Shown here: one piece after another, positions 1 to 12,830 of the stretch | How the letters are laid out: each line of letters starts with the position of its first letter | Numbering within the stretch: position 1 is the first letter of the stretch | Assembly (NCBI GenBank): GCA_009617715.1 | Contig: VTFK01000003.1 | Span: forward strand, 3,472,001 to 3,536,000 | Direction of reading: 5' to 3' | Length of the DNA: 64,000 nt | Source of the DNA: Plectrocnemia conspersa | Taxonomy: Eukaryota > Arthropoda > Insecta > Trichoptera > Polycentropodidae | Translations under genes and position numbers: made by a program | Notes under the pieces: model-generated | Told to the model about the DNA's origin: nothing | What the model saw: only the letters and a program-made list of their open reading frames with translations | Databases searched by the model: none

Positions 1-355
1 CGACCTGGCTCGGGCGTGGAAGCCTTTTTTTTATTTTCTCGGTCCTGTGTCAAGTTTTTAATTCGTAGAAACAGTGTCGTTTCCCATACGAAGTCCGTTC
101 TCCGAATATAATCCTGTCGGAATTAATTGAATGCCCCGCATAGCCGAGCCTTTGTCCCGTGACAGTTTTAATTACAGTCGTTTTGGTCCATTTTTGACCT
201 CACCGGGACCTTGGACCTCGCCGACAGAACGGTCTCGGTTATCTGCCGATCTCTCACCTCCTCGTTAACATATTTTACATTAGCTTTGGGAGTCCTGAGA
301 GAGCCGCTTTTTTGCTCTCGTTCGCCGCGATGCGCTAATGTTTAATTAAAAGATA
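1..355. promoter_or_regulatory. GC-richer island 1, candidate enhancer
   Basis: Mixed-composition sequence with GAGCCTTTGTCCCGTGAC, GGGACCTTGGACC and a run of CG-containing words, ending abruptly at poly-AT after 360. The compositional contrast and lack of an ORF suggest a conserved noncoding element. Confidence 0.35.
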
Positions 356-360
356 AGTTC

Positions 361-2030
361 GTGATTGAAAGAATGTTTTAATATAATATATATATCTACA
401 TACTATTATATATATATACAAAATATAAATAAGTTTATGCAGCATCACACAAATTGAAATTTACTCGAGTACTTATGCGTACTGAAAGGGGAGCTGTCGG
501 TAGTCCAGCGCTTTGATCGCTTGAGCGTAGTTTCATTTTTTGATCTACATTTTTTATTCCTCTTTAGAAATGTACACGTGCCACGATTTTATTTAATGTA
601 CGAGTACTCTAATGTCTCCCTACAACCACTCTACTATTTCTTTGATACAAAAAATGCATTTGATGTATTATATTGATGCCTTCAACGAAATATTATGACT
701 TTTTTTTATCGACATATTTTCGTGACTATATTCACTTAAAAATATTGCGGTCTTAAGCTATTTAATTCCATATCATTAAAGTTCTGCTGAGCGATGGAGG
801 CTTCGTCTGAAATATCCTCAAATATTTTAAGGCATTTTTTTAATACAATAAATTTTTCTTAATATTTTTAAGCCAAATATGCTTGTCCACATATATCTAA
901 AGAGATGCATAATACATTATATAAATTTGCAGAAAGCTGCATTCAAACCCTTAACATTTGAAGTAAGCACATATCATATGATGACACTGCGTATTTTTTA
1001 TATATGTATCTTTAAACGTTACCCTCTTTGTGTGTGATTTTGAAAGCCACATTATAAGCTCTCTAGTCCCCCTTATAGCATTTTTCAATATTATTGCAAG
1101 TGATTGTGCGATATTAAGCAATAATGAGGAGGTGCATATCAGACAATTTTGCCCAAAGTCATGCTAAATTAATTTATCTTCCTATATAGACATAATATTT
1201 GTCAATGGTTACATTATATTATATACAGCGGGGAAGTGAATCGACGCAAAGGTCAACCAAAATGACAATATATAAGGTTAATGATGTAAGCTTAATAATA
1301 ATACCTATGAGTATTATGGTACGTGTTCTAGATTTTTAAATAAGTTAAGGTTTAATAGAGCCGAATGCAATGCACAACGGAAAACGAATGGAGAATTTTT
1401 CCGTCTTTTTATTTACGACAATGGAAAATATAATGGGAAAAACGTAGAATGATTTAGTTCCACATATACACACCGGAATGTAATATACTCAGAGTTCAAA
1501 AGGTATTTGCCATTCTAGTGAAGTTAAATTGAATTGCAAACGTTGTTCAATTCCATTTGTCATGGATTATTATTAAAAAAATATCACACAACGGTTGCTC
1601 AGATGATTTAACTCGGTAATTTTAGCAATTGTAGATAGTTTGTAAATAACAATATAAATATAGGCAAATAAATTAAAAAGAAAATACACTAAAATTACTG
1701 AATCAACAATATATTTTTGAGGAATTCAAGTTTTGAGATCCAGAATGTCTTTTGACGCCTGTTAGAAGTCTGCGTTATGGCTGTCATTATGCAATTCAAA
1801 TATACAGGTACTAGTCAATCATATAAACATTTACAATTACATAATAAATCATACCTACACTTGGATGATCTAAGAAGGTTTATATTTATTTTTATAAAAA
1901 TTAAGCAGAGTATCTATGAATAAAGCTACATTGTAAAGCACTTTAATTTCTAGAATCCTTTACCGGTAATGATATATCTAAGTTCGAACGCGTACAACTG
2001 TCATTCTAAAGTTACTAGATCGCGTGACCG
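361..2030. other. AT-rich noncoding stretch
   Basis: About 75% A+T with (TA)n near 385-420. The only item noted is a 35 bp piece at 1719-1753 that recurs in the same orientation at 9629-9663, a probable fragment of a decayed dispersed repeat. No gene seen. Confidence 0.4.
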
Positions 2031-2730
2031 TCAAAAATTTAACTACTGCCATTTCAGGTGTCGAAAACGCAATTATATAGTACGCACATGTTAGCGAAGC
2101 CATATCAATTTATTGTCCGGTAGCGAGAGATTATCGCCGTTGAAACATTAGAAAGCTCACCGCAACCACCCTTGACACGTTTTCGCGTGCTAATGCGTGT
2201 CATTAACAAGTCTCGTATTTGTCGTCGTCTTGTTTTTAAGTCCTGATCAGGACTTAACTAATACCTCGCAAAACGATCGAGTTACATACGATCATCAATC
2301 GAAACTCTTAAACCCAAAAAACTCGCATATTACAATCCTACAACTTAAGTTTAATTCATCTAATCTGAATATATCTTGATTTCAAACGATTCATTTTTAA
2401 ATTATGAGATAATCTTGACATTTTTAAACCGCATTGGATTTGGCACCAGAATTTTAATTGAATTGATACATTTTTTTATTGTTAAGTCAGCAATAAATAG
2501 AAACAGATTAAAGCCGTAGTTCAAACGGCACGTTCAAAGGCGTAGATGGAAGCGTGGATTTTGTGAAACCATCAGATTCATTCGGCGTCGTGCCGCAGCT
2601 CCGGGGGTTGCCATAAAAAAATAATAACCACCCACTGTCCGTGGGAGGCGGGTGGTGGGGTAAACTAAGAGAAGCACTGAATAAGGATATAGAGAAAGAA
2701 AGAGACGGAGAGGCGAGTTTAGCACGATTT
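2031..2730. promoter_or_regulatory. Island 2 with a 22 bp perfect palindrome
   Basis: Two GC-richer blocks (2031-2190, 2520-2730) flank a 22 bp perfect palindrome at 2236-2257 (half site TTAAGTCCTGA). The open frames here are short and of low complexity. Candidate regulatory module. Confidence 0.35.
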
Positions 2731-3310
2731 CTCCACCGTATGATACTGTTATAGTAAACGCGTATTATAAGAAAGTTGAATCAAATTCATATTTTATATC
2801 ACGGCGCATATCTCTCTCTCTTTGTACAACACTTTCTTTCCTATAAACGTTTTTCGCATTTTTTTATTGTACGCTAAAAGGGGAGGTTTACGTGGGTGTA
2901 TGTGTGTAGAAGCTTGCCTTTTTTATGCCGTCTTTACGCGATTTTCGATGTTTCAATTGTTGCTTTGTGCGTTTGCTAAAGAAATGTAAGAGAATTTGTA
3001 CGAAAATATTCATTCTAATACCCAAATTAGACACAGAAGTTAATAAAAAGTTACCATGGTACTTAATCACTTATAATAATAATATAAAAATATAAATATA
3101 ATATATCAAAGCTTTATATATGGTATTTATAACAATGGTATACAAAGTAAGTCACTAATATTTTATTTTTAACAAACATGAATGATAAATATTGTTTCTT
3201 AAACAATACCAATATAAATATAGACATTTATTTAGCTAAATTAAATTAAGAGCACCGTAAATTAACAGATTTTCCTAATAGTCATAGGCTAGTCGGGTAG
3301 TGTGGACGTC
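2731..3310. other. AT-rich noncoding stretch
   Basis: AT-rich; a short TCTCTCTCTC run near 2812. No gene or repeat recognised. Confidence 0.4.
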
Positions 3311-3940
3311 ATGGCTCTACTACAATGGTCACCAACCAGTTGTCCGCGGACCACTGATGGTCCTTGAAAAAATTGTGGTGATCCGCGGAGTAATTTGAAT
3401 ATACTTGAAATTTGCTTCTTTTAATTTTGAATTTTCGCTTCATTGGATTGCGCGTCAATTAACCCTTTAATCACTGATGACTTCTATAGAAGTCGTCAAT
3501 AAAATTAACAGTACTCATTGGGGACCTAAAGGTGCAATAATATGTTTTTTAGTATAATTTAAGGCTGTAAATCACTAAAATTTATTGCACCATAATATTT
3601 TGTTAAATATGGCATGAATAGGTACCTCACCACATATTAAAAAAAATTTTAGCTTCAGTGAAAAGGTTGAAGATTCAAACCAACATCTTGTTTATTTATT
3701 ATTTTTAACGGCCATCTCAAACTTGTTCAGATGACAGGTTGCAACTTATTCTAAAAATCTAGTGCATCGTCGTAACTAAGTGATAAATAAGTGGGCGAGC
3801 ACTAAGTCTCCCTCACAAAAAACAAGTACCATTCTAAATATGAATTTAGATGATCACTTAAATGATAAAAAAATCATTATTGCGGTCCGTGGGATTCAAC
3901 ATTTTGAGTTTAGTGGTCCGTGAGGTCCTAATGGGCATCA
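3311..3940. mobile_element. hAT-like non-autonomous remnant
   Basis: The left part reads CAATGGTCACCAACC followed by GTCCGCGGACCACTGATGG, resembling the TIR and subterminal style of hAT elements (CAGTGGTCACCAACC, GTCCGCGGACC). The right part (3880-3935) has the words GCGGTCCGTGGG and AGTGGTCCGTGAGG. No transposase frame remains and the right TIR is lost or mutated. A piggyBac-like MITE sits inside it. Confidence 0.45.
3463..3666. mobile_element. piggyBac-like MITE nested in the hAT remnant
   Basis: Begins TTAA (3459-3462) then CCCTTTAATCACTGATGA, ends with CAGTGAAAAGG then TTGA (3667-3670), a one-base variant of the TTAA target duplication. Left and right ends are inverted copies. A perfect 16 bp palindrome, GACTTCTATAGAAGTC, is at 3479-3494, and an inner inverted pair GGTGCAATAA/TTATTGCACC at 3531-3540 and 3582-3591. 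Length about 204 bp with no coding capacity. Confidence 0.55.
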
Positions 3941-4930
3941 AACGCGATCGTCTCTTAAACGTTTCGATACACAAATCTGATCTTTCTTGAGAATAGTTTG
4001 ATTGTTAACAACGCCCTTTACCAGATTGAACAAATACTTAGCGTCATATTACTTAAGTGAGAACTCTCATAACACTCCTAAAAAAAGGCGCTGGGACAAA
4101 ATACCCAAAAATATTTTTAAAAATGTAAAAAATTAAAGTATAGTTCAAAATATTAAATAGCAATTGTGTTTCATCGCTTCTAGTTTCAAAGGTTTTATCT
4201 GGATATTTTGACAAATTTTCTAAAAGTTCGAATAACGTGTCCTCGATGAATAAACTGTGACAGCTTCTATTCTTATACTCCAGCGTGTTTCCAAATCGCG
4301 TTTTAATATCAGTGCTAAATCTTTTTATTATTCTTCCTTGCGAATAGTAGAACGATATAAAACGCGTTTAAGCTTTCAACTGTTCCTTTTACACACAACC
4401 TTTTAACCTCATTTTAATTCGGTGTCTTCGTATTTACAGTCGATCGTATAGACCGAATCTATTTCTAATTATTAAGTTTAGGAACTCTTAAATACTTAGC
4501 TATATCGTAATATTTTTTTACAAACTCTTCTTTTTTTTGTTCTTTAACTGAACCAGTTTCTCATTTTTTTTGTTAAATAGTGATGATATAATTGAATAAG
4601 CAAATCGAACATTTTCATGACTACGCCATTCTTTCAAAACATAATAAAAAAATAAACATGATGCACATATATTTTTAGATATGCGTTGATAAGCATTTAT
4701 AAAAAAATCTGTTAGAAATGATTGGTTTGATTCTCAACGTTCGCAGCATTTCACAAATACGTTCAAATATTTAAAAAAAAATTATACATATGTATATATA
4801 TTTATATTGGAAATTTAATTATAAAATGCAATACTTTCACCCCTAACATTATTCTTCGTGAAGTTAGAGTGCTAATAACCATTAATAATTTACATATAAA
4901 TACAAATTCACCAAAATTATTTCGCTGCTA
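3941..4930. other. AT-rich noncoding stretch
   Basis: Nothing recognised apart from poly-T and poly-A runs. Confidence 0.4.
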
Positions 4931-5400
4931 ATCAGCGTCATAAACACACACCATTTAAAGTATTTTCTCAATAGCGGTTCTTTCTTGAGGGTCAGCCCAA
5001 CAACCCAACACCTCGGCCGATCGTTCCTTTTCTTCGCCATAACAATTTTAGGTCCATCGCCGAGAGGTGCAAAAACGGTTGACCCGAGATCACGCCTGTG
5101 ACCCTCGTCTTCTTTACTTCTTCTTCTCGCCTCCTTCCCGCTCGTTCATCTCTATCCGATCTCCTCTGGCTGCGAGCTACCAAGTGGCACGTCGTGAGCT
5201 ACGCCACAACAGATGGAGTGACTACGCCGTCGCTCGCGACGTGATTAAAACCTACAAAGTGACGAACGATCGATGCATAATATTGCAGTACAGCATACCG
5301 TGTGTGTTAGCCATTCCATATTCACCCGGCGACTCGGCTTATCCTTATGAATCTGATAAAAAAATCAGGTGTTGGTAACCTGTGGAAGACGCATGTTAAA
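4931..5400. promoter_or_regulatory. GC-richer island 3
   Basis: Includes GGTTGACCCGAGATCACGCC, polypyrimidine TCTTCTTTACTTCTTCTTC, and CG-rich TACGCCGTCGCTCGCGACG. Open frames on both strands are a by-product of low stop density and resemble no known protein. Candidate enhancer. Confidence 0.35.
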
Positions 5401-5464
5401 TGGGCATCAGACGTTTGAATAGTTTTATATTTCATATAAAATTATTAAAGTACTTAACATTATA

Positions 5465-5625
5465 ATTATTTTTTATTATCCTTTCTCAGAAGTCAAAAAT
5501 CCATGTCAAAAGCAATAAAATCGTGCCGTTGCCGTCCGTCAGTGGGAACTTCTAAGAAGTGATAATTGTTTTTGCGCCCTCCTATTGAACAAAATTCGGT
5601 TTAAATACACTTTAATCAATACTCT
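5465..5625 (-). mobile_element. Long-TIR MITE, copy 1
   Basis: The minus strand matches 24776-24865 over GATTTTATTGCTTTTG, TGGATTTTTGACTTCTGAGAA and the GTTCCC-ACTG core. Its right flank (5549-5620) carries the family's TIR (ACTTCTAAGAAGTGATAA, CCTCCTATTGAACAAAATTC) and its left arm is truncated. No ORF. Confidence 0.55.
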
Positions 5626-5660
5626 TATATCAAAAGTCGTAGTAATATCGGTATGGATAG

Positions 5661-6680
5661 CTATCATATTTTTAAAAGATAGTGTTATATCAAAGTGCAG
5701 ATAAACTATGGAGCAATATATGAAATGCAACACTCAAGAAAAATATTTTGGACTTAATAACTATTAGTTTTAGAAAGTTTATTAGGTTAGGTTTGGGTTT
5801 GAACAGTAAATGAACATTTCGCAACTGTCAAATTTAGTTTTATAGACATTTTAGAGCAGCATAAGCGTCTATTAAATATTTTTCTTAGTATAAACGGTTT
5901 GAAATATATTAATATTTATAGTATCGTTTGTTGTATTGGGTCATCTTAAATAAAATCATAGTATATCAGGTGCGGTTACAGAATATATTCATCATTTCCT
6001 CATTAAAATTGATTTTATTACATAAATCGTTTCCGCGTATTCTAATACTTCAGAGAGACTACTGTGTCTATAATCTATTGTCGCGAATTTCTAGCAGAAA
6101 TCAAATAAAAAATAACATATAAAAATATATAAAAAAAATAAACGGCTTTTTTAATAGATTTTTAAAGATTGAAGAATTTTATGGAAAATCAAAAATTTTT
6201 GCTTTTAAATTTAATGTCTACTCTCTGAATATCTCTCATATTAAAAATTTGAATTATTGAAGTAAAAAAGCTTATTTTTTTAAATTCCAAAAATTATTTC
6301 AAATACAAAAATATTATTTCCGCTAAATGTTTGGTATAAAGTGAATGAAAAACGATCAACATTTATTGATCAAAAGGGGTTAATCATTCACCATGATACT
6401 TCGTGACTTCATAAAGCACGAATCGCTAGTTAAAAATCATAACTTGGAGGCCTTATCACACCCAAGTGTAAGTAGTCGTTGTGACCACTAATACTTTAAA
6501 AATATATTTCATCTTAAAATTGCTTGTTTTATAATGTAAATATAATTAAAACATAATTTAAATATTCACTTTTGCATCGAGAATTGAACCAGCGTTCTTA
6601 AAAAAATATTATTACATTTAATTTAACCGCAAGACAAACAGCATTAAAGCTCTCTGCTGTTCACAAAGCTCTAACTAAAT
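5661..6680. other. AT-rich noncoding stretch
   Basis: No gene, known repeat or strong motif seen. Confidence 0.4.
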
Positions 6681-6900
6681 TGAGTTTGTTTCCAAAATCG
6701 ACCGCCAGACGGCCCTTGGCGCTGGTGTCGTTGCACCGCAAAGGTCGACGGTCGCGCCGCCAGTCGGATTAGTGGCGAATTAAGCGAATTCCATGATAAT
6801 AAGGTGTACTTTCATCATATCCCCTTGGGTCGACCGTTGTCGAGTCACGACCCCTTGTCCATTAAAACAATCAAACCGCTAAAACCCTCATTTGCAAATT
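6681..6900. promoter_or_regulatory. GC-rich island 4
   Basis: A compact block with GGCCCTTGGCGCTGG, repeated GGTCGAC words (near 6742 and 6829) and CGCGCCGCCAGTCGG, bounded by AT-rich DNA. No coding frame. Candidate enhancer. Confidence 0.4.
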
Positions 6901-8002
6901 AAACAAGACATTTAAAGATCGATTTCTTGTTTTAGCTCAGATTAAAAATCATGGATAAAACATATATCAATATAACTTGACCTAAAAGCTTTCAAGCCCT
7001 TTCCAAAGATTCCTTGCTAATTTAGAAGTCAATTGCTACGTATTAAATATGGCAGTAAAAATCATTTAATTATCATATTTTAAATTAATTTAATTAAAAT
7101 AAAATATAGTGGCTGCGCAGCGAAATTTTTTTTAGAGTTTATCATTTAACAATTGAAAATTTTTTTTCAGCATTTCATAAAATCAATTTAGTTGTTATAC
7201 CTTTTTTATTCATCAGTAATCTTTCTTTGCATCATGAAAAGCGTTAGCCCTGCGTTACAACAGCAGACTAATATCAAAGTATGTAGTTCAGTTACCTATT
7301 TTAATAATAATATTACAGTTTTTAATCACTGCTCAATTTTATTTTAATTATTCATCCGTGAGATTTGGAAAATTTAGGAAAACATAATCTGTGGGGATCG
7401 ATCAATATCTTACAATAATCACTAATCACACGATGTAAATTTAATATACACAGTATTTGATTTAAATTTTTTTAATGTTATTAACATATTGTAATAAAAT
7501 AAAATAAGCTTTAATATAATGTACAGAATTTAAAATCAATACATAAATTAAATGCACTATATATTCATACATTTTATTTAATACAAATAATTATTACAGA
7601 TTGCATTAAATAACAAACAATAATTATATTTCTATTGAAAACATTCTTAAGCTTTCTACAAATCAAGGAATTCACATTAAAATATCAACTTTATTTTAAA
7701 ACTTATGTTTCTATTTTATATTGATTTGCTAATTATCAAATCATATCAATCGACGCATTAAATTAACCATATCAAAATTCGCATATTAAGAACGTTTCTG
7801 AACACACGATGATCGCATCAGATTAACCGAATAACTTTTTATCATTATCTCGAATTTTTATCAGCGACGGACACAGATGTCCGATTTCGAGCTCAGATAT
7901 CTTGCGTATACTATACTTTTTTTATATATAATCACCGAAGCCAAAACACCATCGCATTATAATACGCATGGACAATATGGTTGTATTTTTTATATTATTT
8001 AG
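6901..8002. other. AT-rich noncoding stretch
   Basis: No feature supported. Confidence 0.4.
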
Positions 8003-8120
8003 CGTTTCTCAAACACCTTGTGGTCACTTAGCACGTATAGATTAGAAATCGTGACCAATCCGTTACTAATATCGCTCGAGGTTGCGACACAAAATCTGTT
8101 TATTATTTTTTATAGATTCA
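8003..8120. mobile_element. hAT-like end fragment
   Basis: AGCGTTTCTCAAACACC followed by GTGGTCACTTAGCACG and, about 70 bp on, GAGGTTGCGACACAAAA. These words resemble hAT termini (CAGCGGTTCTCAAAC and the GGTCGCGACCC subterminal block). No partner end was located. Confidence 0.3.
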
Positions 8121-8199
8121 TTATTATCATGCCTTAATCTGATTTCATGATTTATTTTTCTATTAATGTTTGTGCTATGAAATTATGTTTTTTTTTTCA

Positions 8200-8740
8200 A
8201 TTAAAAGGAACGCGATCGATCAATCATGCAGACGTTCTCCCGTAAGGCACTGCATATCTACGCTATGTATTAATCTAAATTAATGGACGTTTATATATAT
8301 GTACAAAGTGACAGATTATCTTCGATCTATTAAAAAGAATTTCAGTATCGGATAAGAGTCGGTCGGAAGAAAAAATCCAGTTGATCTAAGCCGCTCAATT
8401 GGTGTGACGCGAAGACACATAATTGCCTATTAATTAAACAATCCAAACAAGCGATGGTAAGAGATAATCTGACGTCTGAGGATGACCGGACCAGTTCTGG
8501 TTTATTGTCTTCTAATTGTGCTCCGGTCACGGCACGATTTCGGCTTACCAAGTCCGATAGCGATCTGACAGTGTCCGTCAATAATGACTGACGATTGAAG
8601 TTCAATACCGGACAATGAGGACTTGTGGACCGAGGCGCATACCGGTGTCGGGCAATGTCCATTATCGATGCGATGCTCCGTAGCCGTAATCTGCGTCAGG
8701 ATAGAACATAAATACAAGATAGAATATTTATATATATATA
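8200..8740. promoter_or_regulatory. GC-richer island 5
   Basis: GGAACGCGATCGATC, a block rich in GGACCAGTTCTGG and CGGTCACGGCACG words, and CGATGCGATGCTCC. Minus-strand open frames up to about 106 codons overlap one another in two frames, typical of noncoding sequence with few stops. Candidate enhancer. Confidence 0.35.
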
Positions 8741-8765
8741 TAATAAAATGGATGTGATAGATCGA

Positions 8766-9670
8766 TGGTTCTTAAACATTTTACCCCGCGACACACCTGG
8801 TACAATATATTCGTTTTAGTTCTTAGTATCTTTCCGTATCAGTTCTCTACAACTGATGCATGGAACAAAACTAGTGACAGAAAAAGATCAAATAATCAAT
8901 ACATAATTAATCTATCAACACACTCGTAATTTGATTCCAGATATAAATAAAGTTACAAATAAACAAATTTTCGGACCTCATTTTATCATATGAATCATCT
9001 CAATTATTCCATGTAGAGTGTTCATAACCAATGGCAACCGATTGTCGAAAAAATATTTCACCTCTTCATGGGTTTTTTAAGGTTCCATTCGGCAGTTACA
9101 AATTCCAGTTTTCTTTTATATGCCGATGCATTAAATTTGTTTAGGTGCAGATAAGCTTCTATGAAAAAAGAAAGTGCTATAGTGTGCCATTTTACCGATC
9201 TCATTTATCATTAGAATATTCTAACGATCTTCGTAGGAACATTTTGTCTAGAGAAACTTCCATTAAAAGCCACAGAATATTTTTTAAGAGCAAGAGGCGA
9301 TTCTCTCTACACGTAAACGACGTCTGCCAAAATCTTCCAAGAAGCTCAGCTCTGTTAAAATGAACATGTTTCACTTTGCCAATTCAATAGATATTTATGT
9401 CCTCTATGACACAATATTAATCAACCGGAATCTATAATTTAGAATCCCCAAGTAAATACATAATCTTATTCAAAAAAGTTCAGAATAGCTTCTTGAGATA
9501 CCTTTATATGAGGATATTTGGTTATTACCCGTTCTTATATGTCAGCACCTTTCTTTAAGGAACGTTGAGATCCAATTCGCAGAAAGTTGTTTATCGCTAA
9601 CCATTGCTGTTAAAGATCCAACTATTCTCGAGGAATTTCAGTTTTGGGTTCCAAAATGTCTTCGAGAGTC
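8766..9670. mobile_element. Decayed transposon remnant, hAT-like left end
   Basis: Starts GATGGTTCTTAAACATTTTACC followed by CCGCGACACACC, resembling a hAT terminus. A frame-broken middle and a segment at 9629-9663 that recurs at 1719-1753 suggest old transposase-derived sequence. On the minus strand the shared segment reads EDILEPKTEIP, too short to name. Confidence 0.3.
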
Positions 9671-11030
9671 ACGATCGCATCCTCTTGCATGAAATCCTTA
9701 ATGCACTGAATTTAATATTTTATTTTTCTCATATATCATATATTATTTTTGGGTCGTAACAATCTTAATTTAATTTAAATTAAGTTATAGATAATAAATA
9801 TGACAGATTTGAGTTGCAGCTCAACTTTTTTTAATATTTCTGCAGTCATTATAAATAACATAAATTAAAATGTATTAAAAATTAAATGTAATTTTTAATA
9901 ATAAAAATCTATGTTACAATAAAAAAAAATATATTTTTTTTGTCATATTAATGATTTAACTTACATTTTTACATATTTGTTTTTGAAAAAATTATTATGT
10001 AAGATATTTTTTTTACAATAATAAATTTAACTAAAAAAATGTTTGCCATAAAATAAATATTTTTATCAATTTCTTTAGAACAAAAAATTGTTTTTACAAA
10101 TTCCTCTCATATATGACATTTTTAACTAATAATTTTTATAAATGAAATGCTTCATAATTATATTCTGTATTTTTTACACGTGGCGTGAAATCATGCTTTT
10201 AGTATGTTTGTAAATAAATAAAAAATAATTTTATTGAATTAGCAATATAAATAATACAGTTAAAATGATAAACTTTATATTTTACAAATGTTTATTTATT
10301 TACACATCATAAAATGAAACTAAAATTTTGAAAACCAATAAAGAATAAATATATTTACTGAACCTTCGTTCGATTCAATATAATAACTTTTATTGGTTTG
10401 AAGTACCTGAAGCTATTATTCACTTTTAAATAAAATACATACATATGTATGTTCATTTGTACATCAATAAAATAATTTTCTAACACACTTATATTGCTTT
10501 TCAGTACTTTATCTGTAAATATATTTTACGATTCTCTCACACACAAAATTTTGCACAAGCATTAATTTTATAAGTGATAATCTTATAAATAAAACACTTT
10601 AAAACAATATTTAATTATAAATTGAGATGCAATTTTTTTTTATAAATATATTCCATTTTTACATCCTCATGTTCACTAAAAAGCTAGTACATAAAAAAAA
10701 TTTTGATTAAAATTAAAAAATATACGTGTGGTTAAAATTTATTAAGTTAAAGCTCTTAAACAATCCACAACGAGAAAGATTTTAATCTTTCCAAATCCTT
10801 TGATTTTTACAATACCGATCGAATGAATAATCATGAACTTTTAAAGCAAATATTATGTATTTAATTTATAAAACATGATTAATTTAATACAATATATATT
10901 TTAATAAAATTATTTTATTATATATTATATTTATTTTATAATAATTCTAACGATGACTATATGTTTAATCGTTCAAATTCATCAGTTTTAAAACATATCC
11001 TGTTTCTATGTATAAGACATAAATTACATT
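9671..11030. other. Very AT-rich noncoding stretch
   Basis: Above 80% A+T in places, dominated by TTTT/AAAA runs and TAAAATTA words. No gene. Confidence 0.4.
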
Positions 11031-11480
11031 ATTTTTGGGGTAGGTACTCCACCCTTCTCCAAGAAGTGGTAACTACCTTTTGGCCGCGCAATTCGACATG
11101 ACCATACACCGGACGCACAAAAGGTAACAATGCCAAGTAATGGCAAGAAAAATTAAACACAATAACTGAAAATAATTACCGTCCGCAATAACAAGGCATT
11201 GCAACAAAAAAAAATGCCATTGTGTCCGTTTCGGGGGAAGAAAAGGTGAAATAAGGGAAGAAGCGGTGAGATACAATGTCGGTGTCTCTCTGTGGGATTA
11301 CGCTTCAATAGAACAAAAACATTAGATTATTCACTATTCACCGGTGAGGAAACATTGTTTAAGGATAATGCGCATGCTATGCTTGCTTTTGTGTTATATT
11401 AACAAAGGGAACAAGAAGGAGTCCTGCTGTTTGGCGAGGACAAACGCAAAGATTTACCTGTGAGGTCCGAGCAAGAGTTG
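11031..11480. promoter_or_regulatory. GC-richer island 6
   Basis: Contains CTCCACCCTTCTCC, TTTTGGCCGCGCAATTCG, GACACACCGG-like words and a purine-rich GGGGAAGAAAAGG. Candidate regulatory element; no ORF of interest. Confidence 0.3.
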
Positions 11481-12299
11481 TGTGATTGATTTACTTCGAC
11501 TCGTATTTTGCACAATTACCTGTGCGTGCATTTTAATGTCTTCTTAGAATTGATTTCTTAAAGTAGAAATCGTTAAAGGTGAGGTATTTTAGCAGCAATG
11601 ATATTGTATTATATATTCAATCGACTTGAATTAAATAATGTAAGAATCTTGAATCAACTTTAAAATACTTGACTTGATCTGATTAAATTGCAAAAAAGAT
11701 TCAGTTAAGACAACTTTCATATTGAATCAATGAGGTAAACCTAGAAAATATGCCGCACTTCATTTTTTTTTTTTTTTTTTTTTTTTTGTGAATAACGGTT
11801 TATGAAATGTCAGTGATTTAAAATACACTTTTTGAAGAAATATATTCATACATAAATAATCTTAGACATGAACGTACTAACTAGTATAAAATACTATACT
11901 TTATTTGAAAATCACACAATTTTATGATGAGAATGATGATTAAAATTACAGTTACGAAAACATATGTATATATGTTCATATGTATGATATTTCTAGAGCT
12001 ATCATATTTTTTTAATGTTTGCTAATAAAACTACAACTTATGGTTAATGCTATTACAGAGAAATCTTATATGAAAAGAATTTTATTCATTTTTTTAGAAA
12101 TAAATATAATATAATTTATTTATTCCATATTTTATGACGTATTATCATATAAAACGTATCACAAGCAGCTTTTTAACATAGACATAAAATCTGAATTTTA
12201 ACTATTTTCTAATCGAATCTATCATTATCATTTTATGACATAATTTAAAAATTCTTATCTTTAAATCGAATTGCTAGGAAAAGATCAATCTTTGACAAT
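11481..12299. other. AT-rich stretch with a long poly-T
   Basis: Holds a T-run of about 23 bases at 11764-11787, possibly the tail of an old minus-strand retroposon, but no body is recognisable. Otherwise nothing seen. Confidence 0.35.
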
Positions 12300-12830
12300 G
12301 CCACATCCATATCGCGCACTTTGATTTTGTCAATCAAAAATTTGTTACAATCATCCCCTAAATTTTGCGTCGTTTACCTGTGGTTGTCTTCGTCCCAGGC
12401 TTACCTGCGCACATCAAATATGTCTCACGAATACAGGAAGAGAGCCGCACCCCAATATATGAATAAACCTTCCACAATGGATACTACCCTGTATCTTTGG
12501 CGTCGATTAGGCATCTTTGTGTCGCGGCTATCAATCACGATCGGTGGATTCGCGCCACGGTCGTTATTATCGTCGTCTCTTCGGTTATTGTTATAATATT
12601 CACCTGGGGCGATGGCAGCTCGTACTACAAATTGTAATGACGCAGTTGTCATGAATAATTGCATTCGTACCACAATTTATTGCAGAAATAATGCGCTTTT
12701 ATCCTCGGCGCAGAGCTTTTGTTTAGCTCTCGGCCCCGCGATCATTACCGTTCGTTTCACGCGAAAAATAACGATCGACGCATAACGACCAACGGCCGCT
12801 ATTGCGAAATTATCGTGAGTGCCATAATTT
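12300..12830. promoter_or_regulatory. Island 7, strong candidate enhancer
   Basis: GC-richer and information-dense: CACCTGTGG-like E-box words (TTTACCTGTGG, TTACCTGCGC, TTCACCTGGGG), TTATTGCAGAAATAATG, CTCGGCCCCGCGATC and AACGATCGACGCATAACG. Frames on both strands overlap and match nothing known. Three CACCTG/ACCTG cores suggest a Snail/Zfh1/E-box input. Confidence 0.4.

Noticed and set aside
5067..5378. 103-codon open frame on the + strand
   Set aside because: Lies in a GC-richer island, has an opposite-strand frame of similar length and no domain; stop depletion explains it.
8342..8717. Overlapping minus-strand frames of 106 and 71 codons
   Set aside because: Overlap in different frames in an island with few stops; neither resembles a protein family.
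11764..11787. Poly-T as evidence for a processed retrocopy
   Set aside because: No gene-derived body or target duplication could be found beside it.
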